From assembly GCF_002954585.1 (NCBI RefSeq), contig NZ_MSCI01000002.1, positions 1,528,089 to 1,592,088 of the forward strand: 64,000 bases of DNA, given 5' to 3'. The notes under the pieces were generated by a model. It searched no databases. It was given only the letters and a program-made list of their open reading frames with translations, and was not told the DNA's origin. The position numbers were made by a program, and so were the translations under genes. The DNA comes from Vibrio chagasii. GTDB lineage: Bacteria > Pseudomonadota > Gammaproteobacteria > Enterobacterales > Vibrionaceae. Shown here one piece after another: positions 46,204-54,812 of the stretch; within the stretch, counting starts at the first letter, position 1; each line of letters starts with the position of its first letter.

Positions 46204-46776
46204 ATGAAAAAACTACTTACAACAATCGGGCTTCTTTGCACCGTCATATCAGCGCAGTCTTTTGCGGAAAGCGGCTACACATTAGATCCGAAGCTGTCGA
46301 ATGTCACATTCGCAACCATTAAAAAGCAGTTCGTCGTTGAACCCGCTTCCATCAAGCCTTCGTCCGGCGGGCTTACCGAAGATGGGAAATTTTCAATCGT
46401 ATTGGACTTGAAGAGTATTAGCACTGGTGTGTCTATTCGTGATCAAAGGCTAAACGAACTGTATTTTGAATCAATGAACTTTCCTGAGGTTAAGATCTCG
46501 GGATCGGTTGAGCCTTCGCTGTTAACAGGTGAACCCCAAAATACGACGATAGCAGCAGAAGTGACTCTGCATGGTGTAACCAAAACAATCGATTTCCCTG
46601 TCATAGTCGTACCCTCTGACGGTTTTGTCATGGTGAATTCAACTTCGACCATCATCGTCAATGGTGCAGATTTTGGTATTTCAACCGACAATCTAAACAA
46701 ACTTTCGGCAACGGTAGGCGGATTAGCGCTTTCCGATAAGGTGCCACTCAACTTCAACTTAATGTTCGATAAATAA
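46204..46776 (+). CDS. YceI-family periplasmic lipid-binding-like protein
   Basis: This 190-residue secreted protein has a signal peptide ending SFA/ES and a lipocalin-like YceI barrel (about 25-188): YTLDPKLSNVTFATIKKQFVVEPA, then VTLHGVTKTIDFPV. YceI proteins bind isoprenoids or similar ligands and are induced by stress. It is divergent from DUF1826 with a Zur box between, so zinc control of both is possible. Function is otherwise unknown. Confidence 0.88.
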   Translation: MKKLLTTIGLLCTVISAQSFAESGYTLDPKLSNVTFATIKKQFVVEPASIKPSSGGLTEDGKFSIVLDLKSISTGVSIRDQRLNELYFESMNFPEVKISGSVEPSLLTGEPQNTTIAAEVTLHGVTKTIDFPVIVVPSDGFVMVNSTSTIIVNGADFGISTDNLNKLSATVGGLALSDKVPLNFNLMFDK

Positions 46777-46810
46777 AGGTCGATTACAGAGTGAGTTAAC
46801 ACGAGTCCAG

Positions 46811-46848
46811 ACACTCATAGGGTAATCACAGCATTACCCTATGAGTGT
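46811..46848. repeat. Perfect 16-bp inverted repeat downstream of the YceI gene
   Basis: The arms acactcatagggtaat and attaccctatgagtgt pair perfectly with a 6-base loop (cacagc), 34 bp after the YceI stop. There is no U-tract on either side. It may terminate transcription, stabilise the message or be a protein-binding site. Confidence 0.8.
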
Positions 46849-46972
46849 GCGTAAAGTCCAAACCTCCACACACTCCCCCACGAAAGTCCAATCAGCCACT
46901 CGGAAGCGGCATTAAAATAGGACATACTAAGCACTAATACCAACACTCAAAAGAATACAGCCAGTACCTATC

Positions 46973-48217
46973 ATGAACTCTATCAGCCTCAGCGACTCCT
47001 TTTCTCTTCCCAACGGTCAAATCATTAAGAATCGCCTATTTAAATCGGCAATGAGTGAACAACTTGGCGATAAACAGCATAATCCTAAGCCTGGGCTAGC
47101 TACCTTGTACCAACGCTGGGCGCAAGGCGGCATTGGTTTGTCCATTACAGGCAACGTAATGGTTGATAGAAACGCGCTCGGCGAGCCTAACAACGTGGTT
47201 CTAGATAAACACAGTGACCTGACTCAATTCGAAGCTTGGGCAAGTGCGGGCAAACAAAATGGCTCGCAGATTTGGATGCAGCTAAACCACCCAGGAAAAC
47301 AAATCCCGAAGTTCTTATGTGAAAAACCTGTTGCTCCATCGGCTATTAGTCTGGAGCGTGGATTAGAAAAAGGCTTCAATACACCGCGAGCGCTAACCGA
47401 TTCTGAAATCCATGACATCATTAACAAGTTTGCCTTAAGCGCCAAACTAGCAAAGCAATCCGGCTTTACTGGAGTGCAAATACACGGTGCACATGGCTAC
47501 CTTGTCAGCCAATTTTTATCTTCAAGACACAACCAGCGTGACGATAAATGGGGAGGTTCACTGGAGAACAGACTTCGCTTTGTGATCGAGCTGTATCGCG
47601 CGATTCGTAAAGAAGTTGGAGAAAGTTTCCCTGTCGGAATCAAGCTTAACAGCGCAGATTTCATGAAAGGCGGCTTTACTGAAGAAGAATCGATGCAAGT
47701 GGTTCAAGTACTCAGCCATGAGGGTATCGATCTTATTGAGATATCCGGAGGTACTTATGAGAGTCCGTCGATGATGGGTTCGAAGAACAAAGGTGAACCC
47801 GTAAAAGCCAGTACAGCTAAGCGTGAAGCGTATTTTTTGGATTATATGGTTAAGGTCAGAAAGTTAGTTAATACGCCTTCAGTGGTAACTGGGGGCTTTA
47901 GAACAGCACCGGCAATGAATGACGCTCTGCAGACATCAACCACTGACTTCGTTGGGATTGCTCGAACAATGGCAGTAGACCCTGACTTCCCGAATAAGTT
48001 ACTGGCAGACCCAGCTCACGGAATGCCATTAGTCGTACCTACAACAGGAAAACCAGCACTGGATAGAATGGCAATGGTCGGGTTGGTTTGGTATGAACAC
48101 CAAATGTGGCGAATTGCCGCAGGAAAAGACGCAGATCCAAAACTCAGCGCACTCGGAGTCGTGGTCAAAACCCTTCTAACCGCTGGCTGGCACGCCTTTA
48201 AAAAGCGTCGCGCATAA
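46973..48217 (+). CDS. Old Yellow Enzyme-family NADH:flavin oxidoreductase
   Basis: This 414-residue FMN enzyme has a TIM barrel of the OYE family, reducing activated alkenes or similar substrates. Visible features are LFKSAMSEQL near residue 23, QLNHPGKQ near 105 and HGAHGYLVSQFLS, whose His/His pair lies near residues 168-171. VGIARTMAVDPDFPNKLL near the C-terminus closes the flavin-phosphate site. No clear Shine-Dalgarno precedes the ATG. It stands alone; substrate unknown. Confidence 0.9.
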   Translation: MNSISLSDSFSLPNGQIIKNRLFKSAMSEQLGDKQHNPKPGLATLYQRWAQGGIGLSITGNVMVDRNALGEPNNVVLDKHSDLTQFEAWASAGKQNGSQIWMQLNHPGKQIPKFLCEKPVAPSAISLERGLEKGFNTPRALTDSEIHDIINKFALSAKLAKQSGFTGVQIHGAHGYLVSQFLSSRHNQRDDKWGGSLENRLRFVIELYRAIRKEVGESFPVGIKLNSADFMKGGFTEEESMQVVQVLSHEGIDLIEISGGTYESPSMMGSKNKGEPVKASTAKREAYFLDYMVKVRKLVNTPSVVTGGFRTAPAMNDALQTSTTDFVGIARTMAVDPDFPNKLLADPAHGMPLVVPTTGKPALDRMAMVGLVWYEHQMWRIAAGKDADPKLSALGVVVKTLLTAGWHAFKKRRA

Positions 48218-48357
48218 TGCTTTTATTAGCCGGAAATACGTGCAAAACACCTGAAAAGATGTCGTCGGTGTCACATGTCGTTACATAGCATGACCCCTTT
48301 AGGCTTTACATCTCGGGCGAGGTAAACAACAATCCCTGAGAATAAATCCATAACACA

Positions 48358-49071
48358 ATGTATTTAGATATTATGAGTAACACTGAAAACAAAAAATCGA
48401 GTCCTCTTTTTGAAGTCGTATTCAACGTCCTTCTTCCGTCATTCATCCTTATGAAGTTCAGCGGAGAAGAGCACCTCGGAACTGGTTTAGCACTGCTTGT
48501 CGCACTCGCCTTCCCTATTGCTTACGGTGGTATGGAGCTAATCCGCAACAAGAAGTTTAACTTCATCGCAGCGCTTGGCTTTGTCAGCGTGTTACTAACT
48601 GGTGGCATTGGTTTCTTCGAACTAGACACGCGTTGGTTAGCTCTAAAAGAAGCCTTAATCCCTGGCTTAATCGGTCTAGCGGTACTCGGCTCTACCTTTA
48701 CTCGCTATCCATTCATCCAAAAAGTGATTTTCACGCCTGCATTGTTGAACATTGCTCTAATTGAAGAGCGTTTAAAGCAATTCGGAAACCAAGCTAAATT
48801 TGATCGTTGCCTAATGACATCAAACTACATGTTCGCTAGCACGTTCGCATTCTCTTCTGCGATGAACTATTTCCTGGCGACTTGGATTGTTACTAGCCCT
48901 GCGGGTACTGCTGCGTTCAATGAAGAGCTCGGTAAATTGACTCTATATAGCTACCCTGCGATTGCGATTCCAAGCCTGCTTATGATGCTAGGTATTTTTT
49001 ACTACATCTGGCGCCAAGTTCGTGACATGACCTCACTAGAGACAGAGCAGATTTTCGTCACTAATAAATAA
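48358..49071 (+). CDS. Conserved membrane protein, VC0807-like (tentative)
   Basis: This protein of about 232-237 residues has about six hydrophobic helices (near 16-34, 40-58, 70-88, 98-118, 150-175 and 195-220). I recall similar Vibrio proteins annotated as VC0807 family with no known function, but could not check. The motif NIALIEERLKQFG lies between helices. The start may be ATG 48358 or ATG 48373; neither has a ribosome site. A strong terminator follows. Confidence 0.65.
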   Translation: MYLDIMSNTENKKSSPLFEVVFNVLLPSFILMKFSGEEHLGTGLALLVALAFPIAYGGMELIRNKKFNFIAALGFVSVLLTGGIGFFELDTRWLALKEALIPGLIGLAVLGSTFTRYPFIQKVIFTPALLNIALIEERLKQFGNQAKFDRCLMTSNYMFASTFAFSSAMNYFLATWIVTSPAGTAAFNEELGKLTLYSYPAIAIPSLLMMLGIFYYIWRQVRDMTSLETEQIFVTNK

Positions 49072-49417
49072 TATCGCTCGAGCAGCCTATCCCAAAGCCC
49101 AGCCTTTCGCTGGGCTTTTCTATATCTATCACCGAGTAAAAACGAATAACTCAGGTTGCAGATAATTAGCACGATGACGACTCATCCAATCCCTCAAACT
49201 CTAAAATTCCTGATAGCTCTTTTTACTATTCGTATTTAAAACGCTAAAAATCAACAACTTGTATTAGGCTATCAATTGATGGTTTTCTAAACGATCTTGT
49301 TGGTTACTTAACAAAGCCCTACCCAATCACTGACAATATCGTACTTGGTGTTGATAAGATCACTCAAGCTAGGTGCCAAAAGTAGACACCAGCCTTACTC
49401 ACTAAGGAATCAAGAAT
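49072..49417. other. Intergenic region before the HU gene
   Basis: These 346 bases begin with the terminator of the previous gene and then hold AT-rich DNA with the HU promoter. Nothing else was recognised. Confidence 0.5.
49094..49119 (+). terminator. Terminator after the membrane protein gene
   Basis: The arms aaagcccagc and gctgggcttt pair perfectly with a 5-base loop and a T-run. Confidence 0.88.
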
Positions 49418-49693
49418 ATGAACAAATCTCAATTAGTTGAACACATCGCTACATCTGCAGACATTTCAAAAGAACAAGCGGGTAACGCGCTAAATGCACT
49501 TGTAGAAGGTATTTCAACAACACTTGCTAACGGTGATGAAGTAGCGATCCTTGGATTTGGTAGCTTCAAAGTAAACACTCGTGCCGCTCGCACAGGTCGT
49601 AACCCACGCACAGGTGAAGAAATTCAAATTGCTGCATCTAAAACACCAGCATTCAAAGCGGGTAAAGCGTTAAAAGAGGCGTGCAACCTTTAG
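49418..49693 (+). CDS. HU-family DNA-binding protein
   Basis: This 91-residue histone-like protein starts [22 protein letters not shown] and carries the DNA-embracing arm [29 protein letters not shown], a classic HU pattern (not IHF: no alpha-type arm sequence). It bends and compacts DNA. AAGGAAT precedes the ATG. A small basic protein gene follows after 39 bp, probably on the same message. It could be one of several HU paralogues, so no symbol is given. Confidence 0.9.
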   Translation: MNKSQLVEHIATSADISKEQAGNALNALVEGISTTLANGDEVAILGFGSFKVNTRAARTGRNPRTGEEIQIAASKTPAFKAGKALKEACNL

Positions 49694-49732
49694 ACTAGCG
49701 CCTTAAAACGCAGAACGATAAGGAAAATAACG

Positions 49733-49873
49733 ATGACTACGCCAAAGGAAAAAACCAAGAGCAGTCGCGTTAAAAAAGCAGGTAAATCAACAGAAAACCA
49801 AGCACCTAAAACTCGACAACGTATTGAAGAGCTTCTAGAAGAGCGTGAACTGGCCAAACTGTTAGAGCTTTAA
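49733..49873 (+). CDS. Small charged protein downstream of HU
   Basis: This 46-residue protein has a basic disordered N-terminal half (KSSRVKKAGKS) and a charged amphipathic helix RQRIEELLEERELAKLLEL at the end. AAGGA lies 9 bases before the ATG and a terminator follows. The C-terminal pattern RQRIEELLEER resembles small proteins of the PA3496 type; that is from memory only. Codon-like composition, ribosome site and operon position support a real gene. Confidence 0.65.
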   Translation: MTTPKEKTKSSRVKKAGKSTENQAPKTRQRIEELLEERELAKLLEL

Positions 49874-49908
49874 TTTAGCCCTGCGTTGATAACAAGCGAT
49901 AGATAAAC

Positions 49909-49939
49909 AATGCCACTGCATCTTTGCAGTGGCATTTTT
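49909..49939 (+). terminator. Terminator after the HU operon
   Basis: The arms aatgccactgca and tgcagtggcatt pair perfectly over 12 bp with a 4-base loop and a T-run. Confidence 0.92.
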
Positions 49940-50145
49940 GTTTAACCATCAAGTCCCCGTGAACTAGTCGTTTCGAACTGAGCAAAATCCACACACTAAG
50001 TAATTGTTCCCATTACATTGTCATACATACCCATACATACCTAAATTTCACTTTTCATTATCATCGCAGCCTTGATGTTTATGAGTGTAAAGAACGTAAA
50101 ACCCACGCGAATGTGTTGGGGGATGCTTCTTCTTTTGAGGTGATT

Positions 50146-51060
50146 ATGAATGTAGTTCGTATGGGAATTGACGCTAATGTCCATAAAAACAAGGGCAAGT
50201 ACAAGGCGATAGCTAAGTTTACAATTCGAGCATTGTTTTATTACTCAGATACGAAAAAAATGAATGAAAATTTCAACTCTGATGAGAGAAAACTCTTATT
50301 TAAAAAACAACCAAATTTCCTATCTAAGTTTGTCACTCCCTACCTATGTAATGGCTTTAGCAAAAAGCAGAAAATCGAAATTTTATCAAAGCATTACGAT
50401 TGGTTTGAAAATACCTTCAACACTCCAGCTCGACACAATATTTACAACGAAAGAATCAACCTTTTAGAGCTAGAAATTGGTGAGCAAACTTACTTACTCA
50501 ACCTCAGCTTTGAGCGTAATTCAAGAAAAGAAGGTGAGCTCACCCTGTCGCTGACTGACTCTCAATTGAATAAAATGTACACCCTATCATTCTCTGTCTT
50601 CAACAATGATATCTACATCGGCGGTGTTCAAGGTGGTGCAAATGATAACGGGTTCAGCCGTGCGTTCACCAAAGCCTTTTACGGCTTAAGACCTAAATCA
50701 TTCATCGTCGAAACACTAAGACTGATGGCTGCAGACCTAGGTATCACGCACATTTACGCAGTCAACGAAGCGAGCCATGTGTCAAACTCATTCCGCTATG
50801 GAAAGAAGAGCAAAGACATCACTCTAAAATACGATGAGCTTTGGGAAGAGCACAACGGAGAGCAACACAGCAAGTGCTTTTACGTATTGCCTTTGCGCGC
50901 AACAAGAAAGGATCTTGAGCCGCTTAAACGCCAAAAACGAAAGCTATACCGTCAACGTTACGCTTGGCTAGACCAATATGAAGAAGATCTCAGAGCCGCT
51001 ATTAACCCTCACCTGCAAGCTCCTGTCACTTTAAACGTAGATTTAGCAAAAGCAAGTTGA
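50146..51060 (+). CDS. VirK/YbjX (DUF535) family protein
   Basis: This 304-residue cytoplasmic protein is of the DUF535 family. VirK and YbjX relatives influence virulence and resistance to antimicrobial peptides in enterobacteria. Features include ELTLSLTDSQLNKMYTLSFS, IYIGGVQGG, and the conserved HIYAVNEASHVSNSFRYG (near residues 203-220). I start at ATG 50146 with GAGGTGATT before it; the frame is open to GTG 50113. It lies 375 bp upstream of the RiPP-like cassette, separated by a terminator, so a functional tie is speculative. Confidence 0.85.
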   Translation: MNVVRMGIDANVHKNKGKYKAIAKFTIRALFYYSDTKKMNENFNSDERKLLFKKQPNFLSKFVTPYLCNGFSKKQKIEILSKHYDWFENTFNTPARHNIYNERINLLELEIGEQTYLLNLSFERNSRKEGELTLSLTDSQLNKMYTLSFSVFNNDIYIGGVQGGANDNGFSRAFTKAFYGLRPKSFIVETLRLMAADLGITHIYAVNEASHVSNSFRYGKKSKDITLKYDELWEEHNGEQHSKCFYVLPLRATRKDLEPLKRQKRKLYRQRYAWLDQYEEDLRAAINPHLQAPVTLNVDLAKAS

Positions 51061-51434
51061 GAGAGTGTAAACTCGCCACATCTTCTTAACATCTGCAAAT
51101 AAAGTAACTTGTGACACAAAAAAGCCTCGTATTCACGGGGCTTTTTAACGTGTCCCCATCCCCTCCTCCGCACTAATTAACGCATTTCCCCCCTGTATCT
51201 TAAATCTAGAGCGAAAAACAGGATAAGAAGCAGGTTCAAAGGTGGTGGTTTTTTAACCACAAACAGAAATTATACTGATAACATTATATTAACAAAACTA
51301 CAACTTTTGAGCATTGCGTTGCATATATATAAATCTAAGTACAATTCATATTGCAAGAAGATCTTATTTATACAATTAATAGCGCCGAGCCGAAAACAGG
51401 CTCATTAATTAAAACCAATAACGGAGATTATAAA
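51061..51434. other. AT-rich promoter region of the RiPP-like cassette
   Basis: After the terminator at 51121-51145, these bases are strongly AT-rich. A TTGAGC/TAAATC pair (51307-51312, 51330-51335, 17-bp spacing) and a TACAAT (51340-51345) are possible promoter elements. A TTG at 51351 is in frame with the peptide but has no ribosome site, unlike the ATG at 51435. No operator was recognised. Confidence 0.45.
51121..51145 (+). terminator. Terminator after the VirK/YbjX gene
   Basis: The arms aaagcctcgt and acggggcttt pair over 10 bp (one G-T) with a 4-base loop and a T-run. Confidence 0.8.
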
Positions 51435-51572
51435 ATGATTAATTTTGAAAACGTCATGGCTGATTTTAATGGTCCAGAAAGCGAAGAACTAAACCTATGT
51501 GAATTAAACTGGGGTGAAGCAAACAACAGTAATGATCGTCGAAACATGATCGCTTTTGAAGACCAAGAGTAA
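51435..51572 (+). CDS. Candidate RiPP precursor peptide
   Basis: This 45-residue peptide starts MINFENVMADFNGPES and ends NDRRNMIAFEDQE. GGAG lies 8 bases before the ATG. The N-terminal part is acidic with one cysteine (Cys22 in LNLCELNW); the tail is Asn/Arg-rich then acidic. A hydrophilic leader and short tail, position ahead of two putative oxygenases and an exporter, and a separating hairpin fit a ribosomally made, modified peptide. There is no double-glycine site; WGEA (26-29) is a possible cleavage zone. No homologue is recognised, so the role is inferred from context. Confidence 0.6.
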   Translation: MINFENVMADFNGPESEELNLCELNWGEANNSNDRRNMIAFEDQE

Positions 51573-51580
51573 TTAAAACT

Positions 51581-51611
51581 AACCTGCTAGCTTTATATAA
51601 GCTAGCAGGTT
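51581..51611 (+). promoter_or_regulatory. Perfect 12-bp hairpin between precursor and first modification gene
   Basis: The arms aacctgctagct and agctagcaggtt pair perfectly with a 7-base loop. No U-tract follows; instead AGGAGG starts two bases later. Such hairpins often raise precursor message over enzyme message by partial termination or 3' protection. Confidence 0.8.
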
Positions 51612-51624
51612 ACAGGAGGATAAT

Positions 51625-52470
51625 ATGTATTTTTCACTTGGTTCAAACACGGTTAAAAAGAACTTCCTAGATCTCTATTCAAGAAAAAACGATATCAATG
51701 GCTTAACTCAAGAGAATGCTAAGCAACGCCTTAAAGATTCGTATATACAAACAATATCACAATTCATCCCGATAGGTCTGGATAACATTACAGAAAAAAA
51801 TCAGATACTTAGGGTTAACGAACCAAACCTATGCAGTGAGCTATCTACAGGTTATAACTTGTCAAAGCTCGACGACTTATCTCAGTCAGACATTATATCT
51901 AACTCAACATTTAATGTAACTTCAGAAGAGATGGCCGACTATTTACTCTCTCTAGACTATCTAAAAGAGTTATCACCTGACCTCCATGAAGTTTTCGAGT
52001 TGGCTATTAATGTCATATTTTTCATGCGCTCAGATCAAGCAAGTGGCGGAAGCACTTCTGGTATGCCGGGTGTTATTTGGGTAAACCCTAAAACGCACTG
52101 GTGTATAAATAACCGGGTCGAGTTCCTCGTTCATGAATTAACACATAACCTCTTATTTATCGAAGAACTGATTAGAGGCCTTTATTCGTATGAAAATATG
52201 TATAAAGAAGAGAACTGGACTCGTTCTGCAGTATTAAATAAATCTCGCCCTCTCGATAAGTCATATCACAGTGCAGTTGTAGGAACCGAGTTACTTTTAT
52301 TTCGACACGAGTTATCGATCGTACCAGAAGAATATTGTGCCCATCCGCCAACAGAACAACTGTTAGCGCAAACACTATCGTCGATCCAATCTTGTTTAGG
52401 CTCCCATTTATTGAAACCAAGAGGAAAAGAGATATTAGAAGTGTGCAACGCAAAACTGGAGAAAATATGA
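51625..52470 (+). CDS. HExxH-motif putative RiPP peptide beta-hydroxylase
   Basis: This 281-residue protein carries HELTH at 170-174 in FLVHELTHNLL and, after a spacer, SRPLDKSYHSAVVG with Arg208 and His215. This order matches the HExxH modification family, found beside peptide precursors and reported to include 2-oxoglutarate-dependent peptide beta-hydroxylases rather than proteases. The metal would sit on His170, His174 and probably His215. No signal peptide is present. AGGAGG precedes the ATG by 5 bases. Its stop overlaps the next start (ATGA). A zinc protease is the alternative reading. Confidence 0.7.
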   Translation: MYFSLGSNTVKKNFLDLYSRKNDINGLTQENAKQRLKDSYIQTISQFIPIGLDNITEKNQILRVNEPNLCSELSTGYNLSKLDDLSQSDIISNSTFNVTSEEMADYLLSLDYLKELSPDLHEVFELAINVIFFMRSDQASGGSTSGMPGVIWVNPKTHWCINNRVEFLVHELTHNLLFIEELIRGLYSYENMYKEENWTRSAVLNKSRPLDKSYHSAVVGTELLLFRHELSIVPEEYCAHPPTEQLLAQTLSSIQSCLGSHLLKPRGKEILEVCNAKLEKI

Positions 52471-53264
52471 GTTTTTCTGAGAAGGAGCATGCCTTCATCG
52501 ATTCCCTATTGGTTAACAATCGGCTTTCTAACAAAACCCAGCTGATGCGGTCACTAGACGGCGATAGCTCCCCAATCACCGACCATATAGAGACATTGTT
52601 GTCTGGTGCAAGAATGACTAGTGACAGGGCTAGATTTTTCCGCAATGGGACCGAACAAACTGAATTAGTCTCCACCAAAGGCATGAATAAACATGGGAAA
52701 ACCAACCTCTACATAAGAAACGATAAGCTACACGACCAGTTTCTTGTTGGAGGTACGTTTGCTATGGACTCTATTGATGAGTTCAAAGGCTACTTTTCAT
52801 CAACAACTCGGCAACTTAGCGAGCTTCTTCATTGTGAATCATCAGCTAACTTGTATGTTTCTTACGGTTCAGTGAGCGGATTTGGATACCATAAAGACGA
52901 CCACCATGTGTTGGTTAAACAACTGGCTGGTCAGAAGCGCTGGCAATTTGGCGAGAGCCAAGACGATATCGTGCTCAACGAAGGTGATCTCCTTTTTGTT
53001 CCTAAAGGCGTTGCTCATAACCCTGTTTCGGAATCACACAAATCGTTCCATGTAACTTACAGTATTGTTACACCTACGCTATCGGACTTCTTAAAGTGGG
53101 CGTGCTTACCTGCACACCAGACAAGGCTGGATAATATTAGTGCAGAAGACCATATAGCGCTTAAGGAGGAGATCGAGTCGTTACACGCTAGTTTCCTTAA
53201 ATACAGAAAGAACAAAGCACACGCCTTTCGAAATTACAGCACCAAACGGATGTTCCCTGTATGA
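52467..53264 (+). CDS. Cupin/JmjC-like 2-oxoglutarate oxygenase of the RiPP-like cassette
   Basis: This 265-residue protein has the cupin_4/JmjC-type double-stranded beta-helix seen in ribosomal oxygenases. Iron ligands are readable: HKD of GYHKDDHHV (HxD) and the later His of GVAHNPVSES. QKRWQFGE and EGDLLFVPKGVAH are typical of the RoxA-like barrel. Such enzymes hydroxylate protein or peptide side chains. I start at ATG 52467, overlapping the previous stop; the frame is open further upstream inside that gene. It probably acts on the same small peptide. Confidence 0.75.
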   Translation: MSFSEKEHAFIDSLLVNNRLSNKTQLMRSLDGDSSPITDHIETLLSGARMTSDRARFFRNGTEQTELVSTKGMNKHGKTNLYIRNDKLHDQFLVGGTFAMDSIDEFKGYFSSTTRQLSELLHCESSANLYVSYGSVSGFGYHKDDHHVLVKQLAGQKRWQFGESQDDIVLNEGDLLFVPKGVAHNPVSESHKSFHVTYSIVTPTLSDFLKWACLPAHQTRLDNISAEDHIALKEEIESLHASFLKYRKNKAHAFRNYSTKRMFPV

Positions 53265-54607
53265 AGTTTGAATCAGTAAGGTCTATTGCGCTAAGCCTGT
53301 TCAATAAGCACGCTTGGTCGGCACTCTCTTTTGCGAGCATACACCAACTCTCTATCGCAATCTCTGTTTACGCATCCGTTCAAATCATCTACGAAGTCAA
53401 CAGTGTTGGCTTCGACAGTGTTGATTTCAAACTATGGGCCGTTGTTTACTTGACGTGTATGGTACTGCCTTACTGTGTCTCATATTTCAGTGATATGTCT
53501 CGGGAGGCGTGGTTGTGCTCTGCACTGAATGACTTTTGGTCTGCTGCCACAACGATCTACGGTTCGTGCACCAGCAAAACCGACACCGATAACATCAAAG
53601 GTATTCTGGTCTCTCAAGGTAAAGAGACCATCATTAGCTTTATTGGTTATTCATTTCATTTTATCTCTGCACTACTGAATTTCAGCCTAAGCTTGTTAGT
53701 GATTAGTGTGGTTTTAGATTATCGGTTTGCTCTCTCAATCCTGGTCAGCGCACTCTTTATTGCTGCCTACAAGGTCTACATATCCAAAACAATGGAGTGG
53801 CTATCAGAGACTCGAAATACTCAAGGCTCAATCCTTACTAAGAAATTATCAGCCATCCATGAAAACTATCATCACGGCTCGTCTATTAATCGTGATAGTT
53901 TTCAGAGTGATACACGTCTGAGTGCCGAGACGTATCTTTCATCTCGAATGAGAGAGGCCCGCAGTAAATACGCTGCGATGCTGCTCACTTCTTTATTCTC
54001 GCTCCTACCCACCACTTCTTTGGTCGTATTTTTGCTATTTTCACCTCAAATAGACGCAGCGATTAAACTGGGGATTGTAGTAAACCTGACTCGTATCTAC
54101 CATTTGCTTGCTTCGGCCAACGAATTAGTATCGATAATCATCCTGCTACCTAATATAAAAGGGCAGCTTAGGCTACTCACCAAATTTAATGACAACAAAG
54201 CCCCCTTTAAAATAGATACGCACACTATTGAACTCAAAGATAATCAAACCAATAAACCAGTGAGCGCAAATGAACTGCAGAGCTATCGTAACGGCTATCT
54301 CTCTGTTATTGGTTCGAACGGTTCTGGAAAAACCACTTACCTTAAAGACTATCAACGAAGTTCCGGCGCTCTGTATTTCAACCCCTCGTACCGAGTATGT
54401 TGGCCTTGGGAGTCGGAGCTAAATAAAGAAGATATTTCCGACGGAGAGTACACCAAGAAGTGCCTAGATTGGTTACTCAACCATACGCAAGAAACGCTAT
54501 TACTTGATGAATGGGACGCCTTTTTAGATAAAAAGAATAAAGCCGAATTTGAAGAGAGGATCGAATCTGACTCAAAGACTCGTTTGATTCTCCAGGTTCG
54601 TCAGTAA
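53261..54607 (+). CDS. Single-chain ABC exporter with a compact, degenerate ATPase domain
   Basis: This 448-residue protein has an N-terminal exporter-like membrane domain (about six helices within residues 20-310) and a C-terminal nucleotide-binding domain of only about 110 residues. Walker A is GSNGSGKTT, and Walker B with the catalytic Glu is TLLLDEWD. The signature LSGGQ is replaced by ISDGEYTKK and no H-loop histidine follows (LILQVRQ ends the protein). No C39 protease domain is present. It would export the modified peptide. It overlaps the oxygenase gene at ATGA. ATPase competence is uncertain. Confidence 0.75.
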   Translation: MKFESVRSIALSLFNKHAWSALSFASIHQLSIAISVYASVQIIYEVNSVGFDSVDFKLWAVVYLTCMVLPYCVSYFSDMSREAWLCSALNDFWSAATTIYGSCTSKTDTDNIKGILVSQGKETIISFIGYSFHFISALLNFSLSLLVISVVLDYRFALSILVSALFIAAYKVYISKTMEWLSETRNTQGSILTKKLSAIHENYHHGSSINRDSFQSDTRLSAETYLSSRMREARSKYAAMLLTSLFSLLPTTSLVVFLLFSPQIDAAIKLGIVVNLTRIYHLLASANELVSIIILLPNIKGQLRLLTKFNDNKAPFKIDTHTIELKDNQTNKPVSANELQSYRNGYLSVIGSNGSGKTTYLKDYQRSSGALYFNPSYRVCWPWESELNKEDISDGEYTKKCLDWLLNHTQETLLLDEWDAFLDKKNKAEFEERIESDSKTRLILQVRQ

Positions 54608-54812
54608 ATTAAGCCTCGTAACGAATAACATGAAAGTAGAGCACTTCCAAAAACGAAACTTTAGCTTACTGGCTTTAGACCGATATCGCGTTGACGATAC
54701 TGTTTGAGAAGCGCATGCTTTTATTTCGAGCAGAGCCGTTCTTAACCGTTTTCATGAGCAAACCGAAAGAGAATGTGCTCTGTGTTACGTATCTAATTGA
54801 GTGGCGAGTCAG

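Noticed and set aside
54630..54707. 25-residue frame after the exporter gene
   Set aside because: There is no ribosome site and no conserved feature; considered as a second precursor but not supported.
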